A stretch of DNA of 64,000 bases. Source: Riptortus pedestris. Its lineage: Eukaryota; Arthropoda; Insecta; Hemiptera; Alydidae. The stretch is taken from positions 182,125,501-182,189,500 of the forward strand of contig CM032228.1 of assembly GCA_019009955.1 (NCBI GenBank), written 5' to 3'. Below are positions 11,674 to 23,328 of the stretch, piece after piece; the first letter of the stretch is position 1; every line of letters begins with the position of its first letter. Made by a program: the position numbers and the translations under genes. The notes under the pieces were generated by a model that saw nothing but the letters and a program-made list of their open reading frames with translations, did no database searches and was not told where the DNA came from.

Positions 11674-12999
11674 GTAATCTCTGTCTGTACATTGATTTTT
11701 TTCTCGAATTTCACGATAACTTTTCGTTTCACATGTCATAGACACCAGAACTGCATTTTGTTTCTTTGGTGTGTGTTTGTTTGTTTATTTGTTTGTTTGT
11801 TACCTTTTCACGCATAAACGACGATTTTATGAAACTTGGTATGTATATTACTACTAACCCAACTTAGGCTTTAGACTATATTAGTATCCTCTGAGACGAA
11901 CAGGAGTGGGGGTTATAAGGGAGGCCTGAAATTAAAAATAGCGATATTTCGTTTTCTATTGGTTTTTTGCCAAATATACATTTAACAAAAGTTGTTTATT
12001 TTGTTATTTAGAGTAACTTTTATTATGTACACTTTTTTCGTATAACGAACTATAAAGGCGTTATACGCTAAAAAATATAGCGGGAGTCAACAATTTTATT
12101 TGGCACAAAGACTCAACCGAACTAAATAAAAATCGGTATGTGTATTATCTCTGACGCCTTAATTATCATAAGCCATACCAACATTTCTAGGGACAGGCAG
12201 GAGTGGGGGTTGTAAGGGAAGCCTGAATTTAAAATAGCGGTATTTCGTTTTCTATTCGTTTTTTGGCAAAGATGAACATAACAAAAGCTGTTTAGTTTGT
12301 TATTTAGAGTAACTTTTGTGATATTCATTTTTGTCTTTTAACAATGTATAAACAAGATATACACTATAAACTAAAGCTGGAGTCTGCTATTTTATTGGGC
12401 GCTAACGATTGAACCGAACTTAAAAAAACTCGGTATGTCAATTAGCATTAATTCTTCCATGATTAAAAGCTATATTAAAATGTTTAGGTTAGAACGGGAG
12501 TGGGGGTTATAAGGGAGGCCTGAAATAAAAATTCGCGATATTTCATTGTCTATTTGTTTTTCGACAAACATGCACATAACAAAAGTTGTTTACTTTGTTA
12601 TTTAGGTTAACTTTTTTTTTTTTATTACATTTCTCCAGGAACAATGTGTGGAGCAAGTAATTTGCGTAGAAATATTGATATGCTCAACAATTCATTCCTA
12701 TTTGAACTATGTGGTACCTCAGCTAGAAAAAATAATTCAAATCAATGTTAATATTTTGTCCTTAATAGCTGAAATCTATGCATAATGCACAGGAGACGGG
12801 AAATTTGACAATTTGGAGGACAGTGAAGACTTACATAAAAAATTAATTTTATTATTAACAATTGCCAACAACGGGTATTAACCCTAAACACTGGGACGCG
12901 TAAATGTCAAAATATTGTGCAAAGTAAAGCCATGCCAAAAAAATACCATCACCATTCAGCCTCAAATCAATTCCCGGGCGAAGCCGGGTATCTGAGCTA

Positions 13000-13000
<1 letters not shown>
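11606..13000 (+). mobile_element. Non-autonomous Helitron, family B, copy 1, with internal tandem repeats
   Basis: The 3' end is canonical: stem CCCGG-GCGAAG-CCGGG, then TATCTGAG, then CTAG at 12997-13000, then T. The 5' region carries TCTCTGTCTGTACATTG and GTTATCGTGAAA-type sequence (inverted), preceded by a TA array bordered by ATTACAATTTTATA / TATAAAATTGTAAT. The interior is a tandem array of about 297 bp: the block GTGGGGGTTATAAGG recurs at 11906, 12203 and 12500. The exact 5' edge is uncertain. The family B copy at 40908-42297 confirms the unit. Confidence 0.75.
11906..12640 (+). repeat. ~297-bp tandem repeat inside Helitron B (about 2.5 units)
   Basis: Starts of the equivalent block at 11906, 12203 and 12500 give two periods of exactly 297 bp. 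Units share GATATTTCGTTTTCTATT, ACAAAAGTTGTTTA and AGAGTAACTTTT in order. Confidence 0.85.

Positions 13001-13044
<44 letters not shown>
13001..13044. repeat. (TA)n microsatellite at the Helitron B 3' flank
   Basis: The TA run begins directly after CTAG. Confidence 0.9.
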
Positions 13045-13046
<2 letters not shown>

Positions 13047-13304
13047 AACACTGATAAATAATTTATTGACGTATGATACAGAAATAACCTGATGTTTTAT
13101 TTATAAATAAATAGATTTATTATTTATTTAAGAAATTATGGGCATCTTGTCTTTGGGTATATGATTTACACTTGCCGATCGCCTTAAAAGCAAGGCTTTC
13201 TAAGACATTAGTGACAAGATACAAGTCTAATGACTAAACTGCTCCCTACTACTTTCACTTTTACAAATCACATGTGACAAGTCGTTCTTCTTAATACATT
13301 TAGA

Positions 13305-13432
13305 AATTTAAGTTCAATTCCGCCTGGGCATTTGGGGAGTTTATACGGTGTCTCTTTCACTGAATAAAATCCTAGTCCCACCCCATTTGGGAAACGGTGA
13401 TAACCTGTAGTTAACACATCCCATAGATTTAA
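13305..13432 (+). repeat. SINE fragment, 3' half
   Basis: Begins at the B-box (AGTTCAATTCCGCCTGGGCA) and continues to CCTGTAGTTAACACATCCCA. The A-box half is missing or decayed. Confidence 0.65.
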
Positions 13433-15084
13433 TTCTATAAAGTAGGTTGGATTTTCATGTTAAAATAATTTTACTAATTACCCTTTAGGTATAATAGTGA
13501 GAAGCTGAGAGCTCAAAACTTAAAATACATCTTACTGAATGGCCGTCAAATATTAAACTGCTTTATTTCACTTTGAATATGATTTTTAGTTATTAATGAA
13601 TAAGGATAGAAGTAGATATAATACATAATTCTTAATGAGTTGTTTTGAAATAAGATACTTGACATTTTTGACCAAATAGTATATACGCGTACGTAATATT
13701 TTATGTTCTAGTTAATTTAGTATTTTTTCAAATCTCACAAAGGATTTGATGATTAAATTACTATTTTAAATAAATAATCTCATATTTCCAGCTTGTATGT
13801 TATTTAATAGCATTATTGAATTCCCTTGGAACTAGGTATTATACTATTACTTTATTTAGGAATTGTATGAATATAACTATCAATTTAATCGGTAAAAGTT
13901 AGCTACTTAGCCGGAATAGGTTACTTTTGATGGTAAAATGGCTTTGATCTATCACTATCAGACTCCTACCGTGGAAGATTTAGGAGTACAGTATAAATTA
14001 ATTGTGGGATATGAAGTTTTGGAAATTGTTAAAATTTGATTCATTGGAACTATTTCATGTTAAATTTACTCGCATATGATGTAAGATGTTTGAGTGTAGA
14101 ATGGTTAGGATTGAGACATGGATTTAGGATAGTTTCGGCAATTTATGTCACCTCTAGATATCATTCACGAGTTCCACCTTATAATCTTTTATTATATAAA
14201 TTATACTGAACTTCTTCAGATCCCTACGATAGGGTATGATACCAATACGAACTGTCGATCTGTCTTTCCTCTTCTAACTACAAAAAAAAAGCCTCTAGTT
14301 ATTTTACGTAGAAAAATTAAGTATTATATGAACTAAAATAAAATTTTCCAAGAAAAGCGTTGAACCTTTAACCAAGTTTAAGAGAACTCCTTGGAGACGA
14401 TGAAAATGACATCAAAAGATTTTTGGTATTTTTAATAGAAACTCATTTGTTCTAGGAAATCCATTTGCCGCTAATGAAAATAGTAAATAGATGCGGTTAT
14501 AGTAATAAATAAATAATTTGTTTTTGTTTAAGACCATACTCTTCAGTTTATTGTGTTTTATTATTTGTAGCTCTAATGATGGGAATTTAAATTCCTGAAA
14601 GCGCTAAGCGGTTTTAAAAATATATTATAGGGAGCCAGAAAACGTTGTCCTGAATAGCCTAATAAATAAATATTATTATTACTCCGTACAAAAACAAGTG
14701 CTCCAATCTCACTCTACGTTTTCTCCTCTCTTCTTTAAGTATCTTCTTTTAAGCATTGCTATGTCTTCTTACAGGGGAAAAAATATACTATTCTATATAA
14801 CACAAACACGCGCTGGCACATATATACCACACGTCAATGTGTGTTTTGAGATTCTATTTGCATTCAAATGGACATCTAGTATATCCGATAACTAAAAGGT
14901 TCTTCTTAATATCTAGGAGAAGTCCCAACTATTTATATTATTTAGAATTTCTCTCTTTTTAGAAGTTTGGACGGGAAAACGAACAAAAATAGTTAACGGT
15001 TGAGCGGGCCTTATAGAATAAAGTCCCCGTTCTCTTGTGTAAATTAATATTATGATCTCTAAATATACTCATTTTCAGCCTTTT
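13433..15084. other. No recognisable feature
   Basis: About 1.6 kb of AT-rich sequence. The short open frames at 14145 and 14698 show no motifs or splice context. Confidence 0.4.
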
Positions 15085-15706
15085 AGCAGATTTACATTAA
15101 AGGAAATCAGGTATTTAGGTTGTACTCATGTCGCGATTATCGAAAAATATTCTCAAAAGTTCATTGATCCTACCCAGGAGATGTCGAAAATGAGGTCCGT
15201 TTAAAACTATGTAGATTTGTCTACTCTAGAGGTCGCCATTTTTTTTTATCGTTACCAAACTCGACATTTCAGTTTTATGTAAAATTAATGGTCAAGTTCG
15301 TTAATGGATGAAATCCGACTAGTGGGAGGGGGAGTTTAAAGGGGAATTTCGAAAATTTTAATATTTTCGTTATTAAATCGGAAAATTTATTATTAAATTG
15401 GCGTAACGATCGAAAAATGTTATAGAACTAATCTTATGGCAAATGTAGTCTTCTGTAAATGTTGTCATGTATGTTTTTTCTCTATCTGATTATTAAGTGA
15501 GATATTAGCATTTTTTTAGTTTTCGGCCTTCACTAAACCTCCATTCCTACTCATGTCATATTAACAGTAAGCTGTTATATCATAAAGCACATTATTTGAA
15601 GCTTAAATACCAAATATTGTTCTCATCGAACATTGACTTTTTGAAATAAATGCAAATATGTCACTTACGTGGGAAATCTGCTTAGTTATGGCCCTGCCTG
15701 ACGGAC
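15085..15706 (+). mobile_element. HINE-like element, internally deleted long subfamily
   Basis: The 5' terminus AGCAGATTTACATTAAAGG is damaged, the TA core is lost (GTAGATTTGTCTACTC), and the G-rich block at 15325-15345 is present. The long 3' segment is cut so that AAATATGTCACTTACG joins the 3' end GTGGGAAATCTGCTTAG, then a mutated hairpin and GACGGAC. The same deletion pattern occurs in the copy at 60429-61034. Confidence 0.8.
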
Positions 15707-16114
15707 CTTTTTGTTACTTGATATTTGATCTTATTCCTACATATATCAATAGCCTTTGCCCTATATATTGTTAATAATTACATATTTCTTTGCAGTTTTA
15801 ATGAAAGTGAAATCATTCCCCTACTTATGAGAGTTCTATTTATGACTATTTTGTTACACTGTTTCGAGTATAATTTGAAGTCTCAGGGTTTTAAGTAAGG
15901 GAAGAATTGAGAATAGAGTAGGACTTCCGAAATCCCCATATGCCGGACTTTTTTGAGGAATGTTAGAGAACGTTAATTCATTTTTGCGCATATACATAAA
16001 CAGCTTTGTTCTCGAGAAAAACAAATTAGTCACTTGATTGCAAATATTCTTTTCGGAAAATAAGCTGTTACTAGAAGCGTCTACGCAAGACGTTAAGAAG
16101 TAGGCAAAAAAAAA
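15707..16114. other. No recognisable feature
   Basis: AT-rich. The open frame at 15854-16156 (-) reads partly through the next HINE-like end and is not protein-like. Confidence 0.35.
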
Positions 16115-16457
16115 GTCCGTCACGCAGGGGCTGCGTAAACTAAGCAGATTTCCCACGTGAAGTTTTACAATAGAGAAATTTCAGAATAGAGAGTCAAACA
16201 GTTACGGGAACGGCCCGAACTAGCTCTTGACGGAAACTCATGACTAGACCCGAAGTTAGCCGATCTCATCTCAGAAGCTGAAAACAGAAAAATGCAAATA
16301 TCTCGGTTAATATTCAAGATACAGAATAAATGTATATAACATTATTTATAGTAAATTTAATTTGCAATAAGATTGATTCTATATAATTTTTCGATCCTAC
16401 GTATAGTAACGGAGATATTTCGAAAATCCTCCCCTCTAAACCCCCCCCCCTCCCACA
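16115..16457 (-). mobile_element. HINE-like 3' half (third-type subfamily)
   Basis: GTCCGTCACGCAGGGGCTGC at the left, then the subfamily segment with CCCGAACTAGCTCTTGACGG, ending abruptly inside the C-rich block at 16441-16457. The 5' half is absent. Confidence 0.85.
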
Positions 16458-16568
16458 ATACACAACGCAAATGTCCTTACTATTTTACCTACATAGCAAA
16501 GGCCGAGCTCTTTAGTGAGCACTTGTAAAAAAATTAACAACTGTATTATCAAAATTAAGCAGTTTTTT

Positions 16569-16705
16569 AGCAGATTTCCCTTAAGGGAAATCAGCTACTG
16601 AGGTCGTACTCATGACGCGAGTTTTGAAAAATTTCCTCAAATGTCCATCGATCCTACCCAGGAGATGACGAAAATGAGGTCCGTTCAAAATTATATATAT
16701 GTATC

Positions 16706-16784
<79 letters not shown>

Positions 16785-17284
16785 ATATATATTCTGTCTG
16801 TTAACGCTGTAGCGGTCGCAATTTTTGTTTGATCGTTACCAAACTTCATATTTAAGCGTTTTACGTAAAAAGAAAGATCAAGTTCGTTAATGGCTGAAAT
16901 CGGACCAGTGGGAGGGGGGGGGTTTAGAGGGGGAGATTTTTGAAAATTCGAAATATCTCCGTTATTATGCGTCGGATCGAAAAATTGTATAGAATCAATC
17001 TTATTTCAAATTAAATTTACTATAAATATTGTTCTATACATTTATTCTGTATCTTGAATATTAACCGAGATATTTGCATTTGTATGCATGCGTGTGGTCG
17101 GCAGGAGTCGGCTATGTTCGGGACTCTCCGCTGAGAGCTAGTGCGGGCCATTTCGGTAACTATTCGTCCCTCGTGAATAGGTTTAGATATTCCTTACTAC
17201 TACTGTTGTTATTAGGCGGATTTCTCTATTGTAAAACTTCACATGGGAAATCTGCTTAGTTTATGCAGCCCCTGCGTGACGGAC
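16569..17284 (+). mobile_element. HINE-like element, full length, short subfamily
   Basis: Intact 5' palindrome (perfect 20-mer GATTTCCCTTAAGGGAAATC), TA core 16694-16793, G-rich block 16909-16935, and the short 3' segment containing CGGGACTCTCCG and TGAATAGGTTTAGATATTCC. The 3' end is GGGAAATCTGCTTAG, then hairpin (TGCAG-CCC-CTGCG), GACGGAC, TTTT. The open frame at 17074-17259 is this segment, not a gene. Confidence 0.9.
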
Positions 17285-18527
17285 TTTTAAAGTATAGAGT
17301 TAAGAAACTTTATCTACATAAATTATTAGTAGATTAAATGTACAGCTGCACCAATTATGATTACATGTGTTCTTTATATCCTTATATACTATTTTTATTG
17401 TTTACTAAATTTAAATTTCTATAAGTCACTTAATTTGTGAGCTAATTCTTTTTTTAACTGGGAATTTCAATTGATAAAAATCAAATTTTGATCAATTTAT
17501 TTGTTTTTATATTTACGAAAGAGAACATTTCTGTTATCATTTATTATATTTTACAGTTCTTTAATTTTAAATATTTTCTTATTTATGCTCATATATTTTT
17601 CTCTTGGGGATATAGCAGTTTAAAATCATTAAATTTTATTTTTTATACAATGATTGAGGCACCACACCCTCCATGACCAGTAAATTATTTCCCATTCTTT
17701 CATATCTTTAATCACATGTCAATATCATTCTCTCTGGTTTCCTTGTTTTAACAAAAAAAATATTTTTACTAAAAAAAAAGATTCAAAATATATTTTAATA
17801 ATTTTACTAATTGGTGCTTTGGCCACGGAAGCCAATCTGGCTGCAGGAGAAATAGATAACTCCGAAGACATTTATTGGTGAGTCGAGTCATTCTGCTGAT
17901 TTGTAAATAACCTTCAATTAATCGTAAATTCACAAAACTCAATTACCAGTATTATATTTTCATTATTTATTTATAACTAAATATATATTTGCTAAAATAC
18001 AAATATTTGATGTTTCCCCTTAATCCATGTGCAATATTTATATTAAATAATTTTATTATTACACTTTCGGTCTTCTTCATACAGATAAGACTAATAATTG
18101 TGAACAGGTCGCTTGTAGTTCTTTATCCTAGCCGGTTGTGGGTTGGTAATTATTGGCGGGTTGTCATCTAACACAAAGAAAAATTTCGTTTTTAGTTTCA
18201 AAGATTAACTTAGAATAAGGAATTTGGTTTCAATGGTTTAGGTGGTATTGGATTTCAGATGCCTATAACATGTAACTTTCATTGTGGTTGTAGCTTTACT
18301 ACCTTTGTCCATTTTAGCGAAATGAAATAATGCTTATTCAACAAAGCCTTGTGGAGACAGAGCCTATGTTAGACATAGTGACATTTCTTACCTTGTTTGT
18401 AGAATTCTCATCGCCTTTTGCATTCAAATGTCTCATTATGTGCTGATGTGCTGTCACTAATGGAACCCCTTTTAATTAATTTATACATGTGTATTTGTTG
18501 GAGTGTATGCGTTAGTGACTATGTTTT
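17285..18527. other. No confirmed gene; weak exon-like stretch inside
   Basis: AT-rich sequence. The only item of note is the open stretch at 17771-17877 listed separately. Confidence 0.4.
17771..17877 (+). other. Exon-like open stretch with a signal-peptide-like translation (speculative)
   Basis: The frame reads SKYILIILLIGALATEANLA and then a short acidic stretch GEIDNSEDIYW before TGA. A TTG|GTGAGT donor-like site overlaps that stop, and a weak AAG acceptor lies at 17768-17770 after a pyrimidine-rich tract about 30 nt upstream. A hydrophobic run of about 11 residues followed by a small-residue cleavage-like site resembles a secreted peptide leader. There is no in-frame Met nearby, and AT-rich DNA often yields such hydrophobic strings. 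No family is recognised. Confidence 0.12.
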
Positions 18528-18633
18528 AGCAGATTTACCTTTAGGGGAATCAGCTATTGAGGACAATTTCGCGATTTTCCAAAACTTTCATCAAATGTCC
18601 ATCCCTACTCGAGAGATGACGAAAATGAGGTCC
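18528..18633 (+). mobile_element. HINE-like 5' block, broken off at an inverted junction
   Basis: AGCAGATTTACCTTTAGGGG through GACGAAAATGAGGTCCGT. From 18634 the sequence continues with minus-oriented family sequence (GGCTGAAAACCCAAAAATGC, AAATATCTCG), so the copy was joined head-to-head with another fragment. Confidence 0.75.
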
Positions 18634-18755
18634 GTGGCTGAAAACCCAAAAATGCAAATATCTCGTGTAATATTCAAGATAGTGAAAACGTATATAACAA
18701 AAATTATCATCAAATGGAGTTCGGTAGAGATCAGATAAACCTGGGTGGAAAAAAA
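18634..18755 (-). mobile_element. HINE-like internal fragment, inverted
   Basis: Carries the complement of the TTAACCGAGATATTTGCATT segment, truncated on both sides. Confidence 0.6.
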
Positions 18756-19603
18756 GCCGTTGCGCAGGGGCTACGTAAATTAATCAGAGCTCATCTCACC
18801 ATATATTTATTATATATTTCTAAACAAAGCTTTGTTGAGTGGAAGGTGGGGCTGAAAAGAAGAAAGTACGTATAACTTGCTTAATATTGGAGTCATGAAA
18901 AAAATGTATAGTACAACTATTGTAGAGCATCAATAGTTCTACATGATTGGTTCTATAACGCTTTTCGATATGACTTATAATACCGGATTTACTTTGAGTT
19001 TTCGAATCTCTCCCCCCCCCCTCTAAACCTCCCCCTGTTCCTGGTCCGATTTCGCCCTTTAAGGAATATGAACTATGAACTTTAGTGTTTGCTGCCATAG
19101 ATCAAATGAACGTTTTCAAGTAAAGATCATAAGTCTTAATTGATAACATCAACACAGAACGTATTTGGATGTATACCATCTAGTAATGTTTACTGTCTGT
19201 TGAAAACAATATCGGACATTTAAGCTTGGAATAGGACGATTTATGATACTTTCGCTAATAATGTGATGACTAAAATTGTGTGTATACTGAAGAAGGCTCA
19301 ATATTAAAAAATACAAAAAGTACCAATTAAATATAAATATTTATACTTTCATCTCATCTTACCATTCAAAATAAAGGGCAAAGTATAGATCGAGATTCAA
19401 TGAAAATTACAATTACAACCAAATAGATTATATATATCAATCCGACTCATAGTATCGGAGATATACGATTTCTCTCCATCTAAACCCCCCCCCCTATCTG
19501 ATTTCAGCCGCTTACGAACTCGATCTTTATTTTTACGTGAAACACTTATGTATCGACTTTAGTAACGATCAATGACATATTGCGACCTCTGGAGCGGCAA
19601 CAG

Positions 19604-19673
<70 letters not shown>

Positions 19674-19757
19674 CAATCATCATCTCCTTGGTAGGCTCTA
19701 CGGATATTTGAAGAATTTTCCGAAAATTGCAGTACATGAGTGCAACCTCAATATCTG
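18756..19757 (-). mobile_element. HINE-like element, double-core subfamily
   Basis: Minus strand. The 3' end GCCGTTGCGCAGGGGCTACG is at 18756. There are two successive C-rich blocks (19010-19035 and 19484-19495), each followed by the GGTCCGATTTC / ATCTGATTTCAGCC type segment, so the core region is duplicated. A TA core is at 19613-19672 and the 5' block follows to about 19757. The terminal palindrome is lost. Related copies are at 23276 (+) and 27651 (-). Confidence 0.75.
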
Positions 19758-22369
19758 ATTACTAATATAAACTGAACCAAGTTATTAGTATTTATTAGTT
19801 CTCTTAGTTGTTTTTGTAGCGTCAGTAAAATTTATTATTATTGAATTAGTGATATATGTGACCACTTTTTTTGTATATATCCTCAGAGGTACATTTTTGA
19901 GCTGTAAATAAAATGATTTTGTCTTTCATGAACTAATATTTCTAAAACTTTAGCTCCTGTTGGAAAGAGGGAATTAAGAATTATAGAAGAAATCATTCCA
20001 TCCGTTCTTTCTGGTTTATTTAGTAACATAAGCTTTGATAGTGTTTTCTATAATTTAGGGAAAATTCTTTCAGAAAACATTTCACATACAATTCTATTAA
20101 AAAGCTGGTAGAACGTTTGTAGACATGCCTGACGATCCTGGACACATGACGTTCCGGCGATCCTGGGACTTTATTTCTTTTTGAGTTCTGTACCCAAATG
20201 GATTGTGATTCGATGGAGTATCATCCTGAATATCTGGACTATTTAAAATTTCTTGTGTATTTTGTTTATGAATAAATGAGTCAATAAGTTCAATTTCAGT
20301 TTTAATAAAATTGTCTAGTAAGTATTGATATGTTTCTGTTAGTGGTCGTGCTTAAATTCCGTCTTCTTTTTACGTCGTTAAAGCAGGTGGTGTTATATTA
20401 TTTTTACTCATAAGTCTACCACCTTGCATATTTTAAATCGACAGTGCTACTATTTTTTCCCGTGTTTTTCTCTTCTTCTTGTTTGCTTATATATTCCTAA
20501 TAAATGATTATTTTCTAGTTGTTCTCAGAACTTCATAAGCCTTGATATATTATCTTTAATTTATTTCTTTTTTAAGTTGTTATAAATTCACCCCACCATA
20601 GTTGAGGGAGAAGTTTTTATTTATAGTTGTAAATGTGTATACCATTACAAATTTTGAACGAGTCATTGCAAGCTTTAGGGGAATAATTTTTACAAATTTA
20701 TTTACAGATACTATATTTAATACATTTTATATTTAAAAAAGTTAATAATGTTGTCCCTAAGGAGTTTTAGTGTTAGAATCGACATTCTCAGCTCCAGTAT
20801 TAATCACTTTTACAGCTAATTCTATTAAAATAGTTACTAAATTTTGTCAATAATTGTTTTCCTTTTATTGACAAATCCAAAGTAAAACTTTTTATGAAAT
20901 TCCATAGGAAGACGATAGTTGAAAAGTAGTACTCACATGGACAGAAAAATTATGTTTATTTTATTTTATTTTATTTTTTTTTTGCTGCAATTATAATGAG
21001 GCTACTGGAACTCAGGGTATCAATACTTGCTTTATCCATTCGGCCTAGGCAATTTTTCTCTTAGCATTATATATCTGTCAAAATTACTCCTCAAATTTGC
21101 TTCCACCTGAGTTCGTGTTCCTTGCCAAAGCTTTGATTCCGAATTATTATCCAGTACTTGAAAGATATGTTTCCCTTTGTATAAAGAAATGATTTTGTAA
21201 ATATATAAGAAAGATTATATTCGTCAATATCAAAAAGCACTTAATAATAACATATGATCTTCCTGTTTTTGTTTCAACTGCAATGGTAACTGATGCTTAG
21301 CGACAGTACCAAAATGAATCAATATTCTTATTGTTACAAATTATTTGGGCGCGAGCATGTGCATTATTCTGAAAGTTTTAAAGTTCGAATTGGGTATAAA
21401 TTTAGTCTCAACGTAGAATTTCTGATATCAATATTATATGTGCTTTTCTATGGTTTCTGTTAGAATCCAGTAGATTCTAGGTCTCAAATTTAATTATAAG
21501 ACTTATTTATTAGTCAATACTGCCTCTACCCGCATGGGTTATTGGCAGAACGGCGTATTATATTTCATAGCAAATAAGTTCTCCTTCAGGAATCGAAGCG
21601 TCTTTGGACCTTCGTTTTCGTCATTCCTTAGAGCTTCTTTAGTGGTCGAGAGTAATACGATACTGCTTTGTACGATTTGCTATTATACTGTGGTTTCGAA
21701 ATTATTACGTTCATGCGTATTAGTTGATTTTCCTCATGCTATTATCAGAGGCCGTATGAAAGACCTGGGCCCAAGACCAGGGAGAAATTTTGTTCAATTC
21801 CCACTGCCCAGGAGAAATTGATTGCACTATTTTGTTGCCAGAGCGGGCTAGTGTTGAGAGGCTAGAGGGGCACTAGAATTCTAGAAGGTAAATCCGTTTG
21901 ACGAATGACTTTTACTCTCCTAGATCTGGTATGCAGGCAAGTCAGTCACTGGTGACTGGACCACTGGTTCCCCGACTATACTGAGGTCTGTTAGTTTACT
22001 GGAAACAACTCACTCCAGGCCCTACTTGATTAAAGAAGTTGTATGTGGAGTCGATCACTCAAGGGAGGCGAAGGTCATATTGGCCTACGTCTGTGCTTGT
22101 ACGTGTTAACGGTATAATTTTTTTTTGCGGCATGTCTTTGATTCATGAAACACGGGATAGAGATGTTTTTGAGATTTAGGTCTAAGTTAATTAAGTATTA
22201 AGGTAAAATTGTGTAAGGGGGTAAGTGGGGATCTAGGGCGTAAAAACATACTTATTAATTTTTCCGCTCCTATTAAAGATGCAGACAATATATACAGATT
22301 CTGTTTTGGCTATCATCTAAACCTAAGCTTTATAATATTTTGTAATGCGGTACTTAGATATCTTATTAA
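19758..22369. other. No recognisable feature (about 2.6 kb)
   Basis: AT-rich, with a short (TTTTA)n patch near 20958-20980. The open frame at 21534-21821 (95 codons) has no motif. Nothing else can be supported. Confidence 0.4.
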
Positions 22370-22480
22370 ATGAGATTTTGTTTTCAACCGAGAGTATTCC
22401 CCCACTTCTTATCTGATTTTCAATTTGTGATACTGAGCCACTAATCATCTCATTTCCCGCTTACATTTCATTGGTATTTT
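22370..22480 (+). repeat. Fragment shared with the double-core HINE-like copy
   Basis: TTTTGTTTTCAACC, AGAGTATTCCCCCACTTC and TTTTCAATTTGTGATACTGA match 23996-24090 almost base for base. Confidence 0.65.
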
Positions 22481-23275
22481 TTTATTGTAAATTGTAAAGA
22501 CATTCGAATTGAGTACTCAGTTCTAGGCATATAGTGTTTGATAAATTACATTGTTTTAAATATGAACCTGGAATGAAACAATAAATATATTTCTATTGAA
22601 GTGAGTTTGAGCTGACTGAAAAGACTGGGTTATTCTGGGTTCGTCCTTGCTGCGAGTTGTGTAATGATAACCGAGACACTTAACCCTCGAGTTAACCATA
22701 GGCCATCGTCCAACCTCAACAGCCCGCAGCTATTAATGGCCCTACTATTGACTATATTAATCACTTACAAAGAGTTAGTTGAACAAAGCTTTGGCTTTTA
22801 TTTGCATTTTGTATTGAGTAGCTTGTTGTTCTTTGATATGTAAGCCCTTTATTGATTTTACTTAATTGTTATTCATGATAGAGTCATTGAGAACTCAAAA
22901 TCAATAATTTCGTGGGCGCATATGCATATGCAGTAGTTACATTTTGATGGTCGCTCATGAAATTTTTAGTTTTATTGTCCCTTATTTGTAAATCGCCAAT
23001 AATATTTCACATTGTTCATTGTACAGTGGCCTTTAATAGAATGTAAATAGCAAATTATTCACTTAATATCTCCCATGTCCTCTATATATAAACAAAAGAA
23101 CTTTCTTTCAAGGAATTTTGGTCATATAATGGTAAAGTAAAATTTAAATCATGCCAATATTTCTAGATATCAGCTCGTACTCATCAGCGTTGCCTGCCAA
23201 TCTACAGTTTTAATATAAATATTTCATTAAAATAAGAACAACAACGTTATAAAGAAAGTACTGTTATTTTTATTC

Positions 23276-23328
23276 GATAGGAGATTCCCCTTAAGGGAGT
23301 TCAGCTCCCTTAAGGGGAATCTCCTATC
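23276..23328. repeat. 53-nt perfect hairpin, 24-bp arms
   Basis: Left arm GATAGGAGATTCCCC then TTAAGGGAG, loop TTCAG, right arm is its exact reverse complement. It is an expansion of the family's usual 5' palindrome. Confidence 0.95.

Noticed and set aside
17074..17259. 61-codon frame with a Leu-rich tail
   Set aside because: It lies wholly in the 3' segment of a HINE-like copy, and equivalent copies at 43 and 44 kb do not keep the frame.
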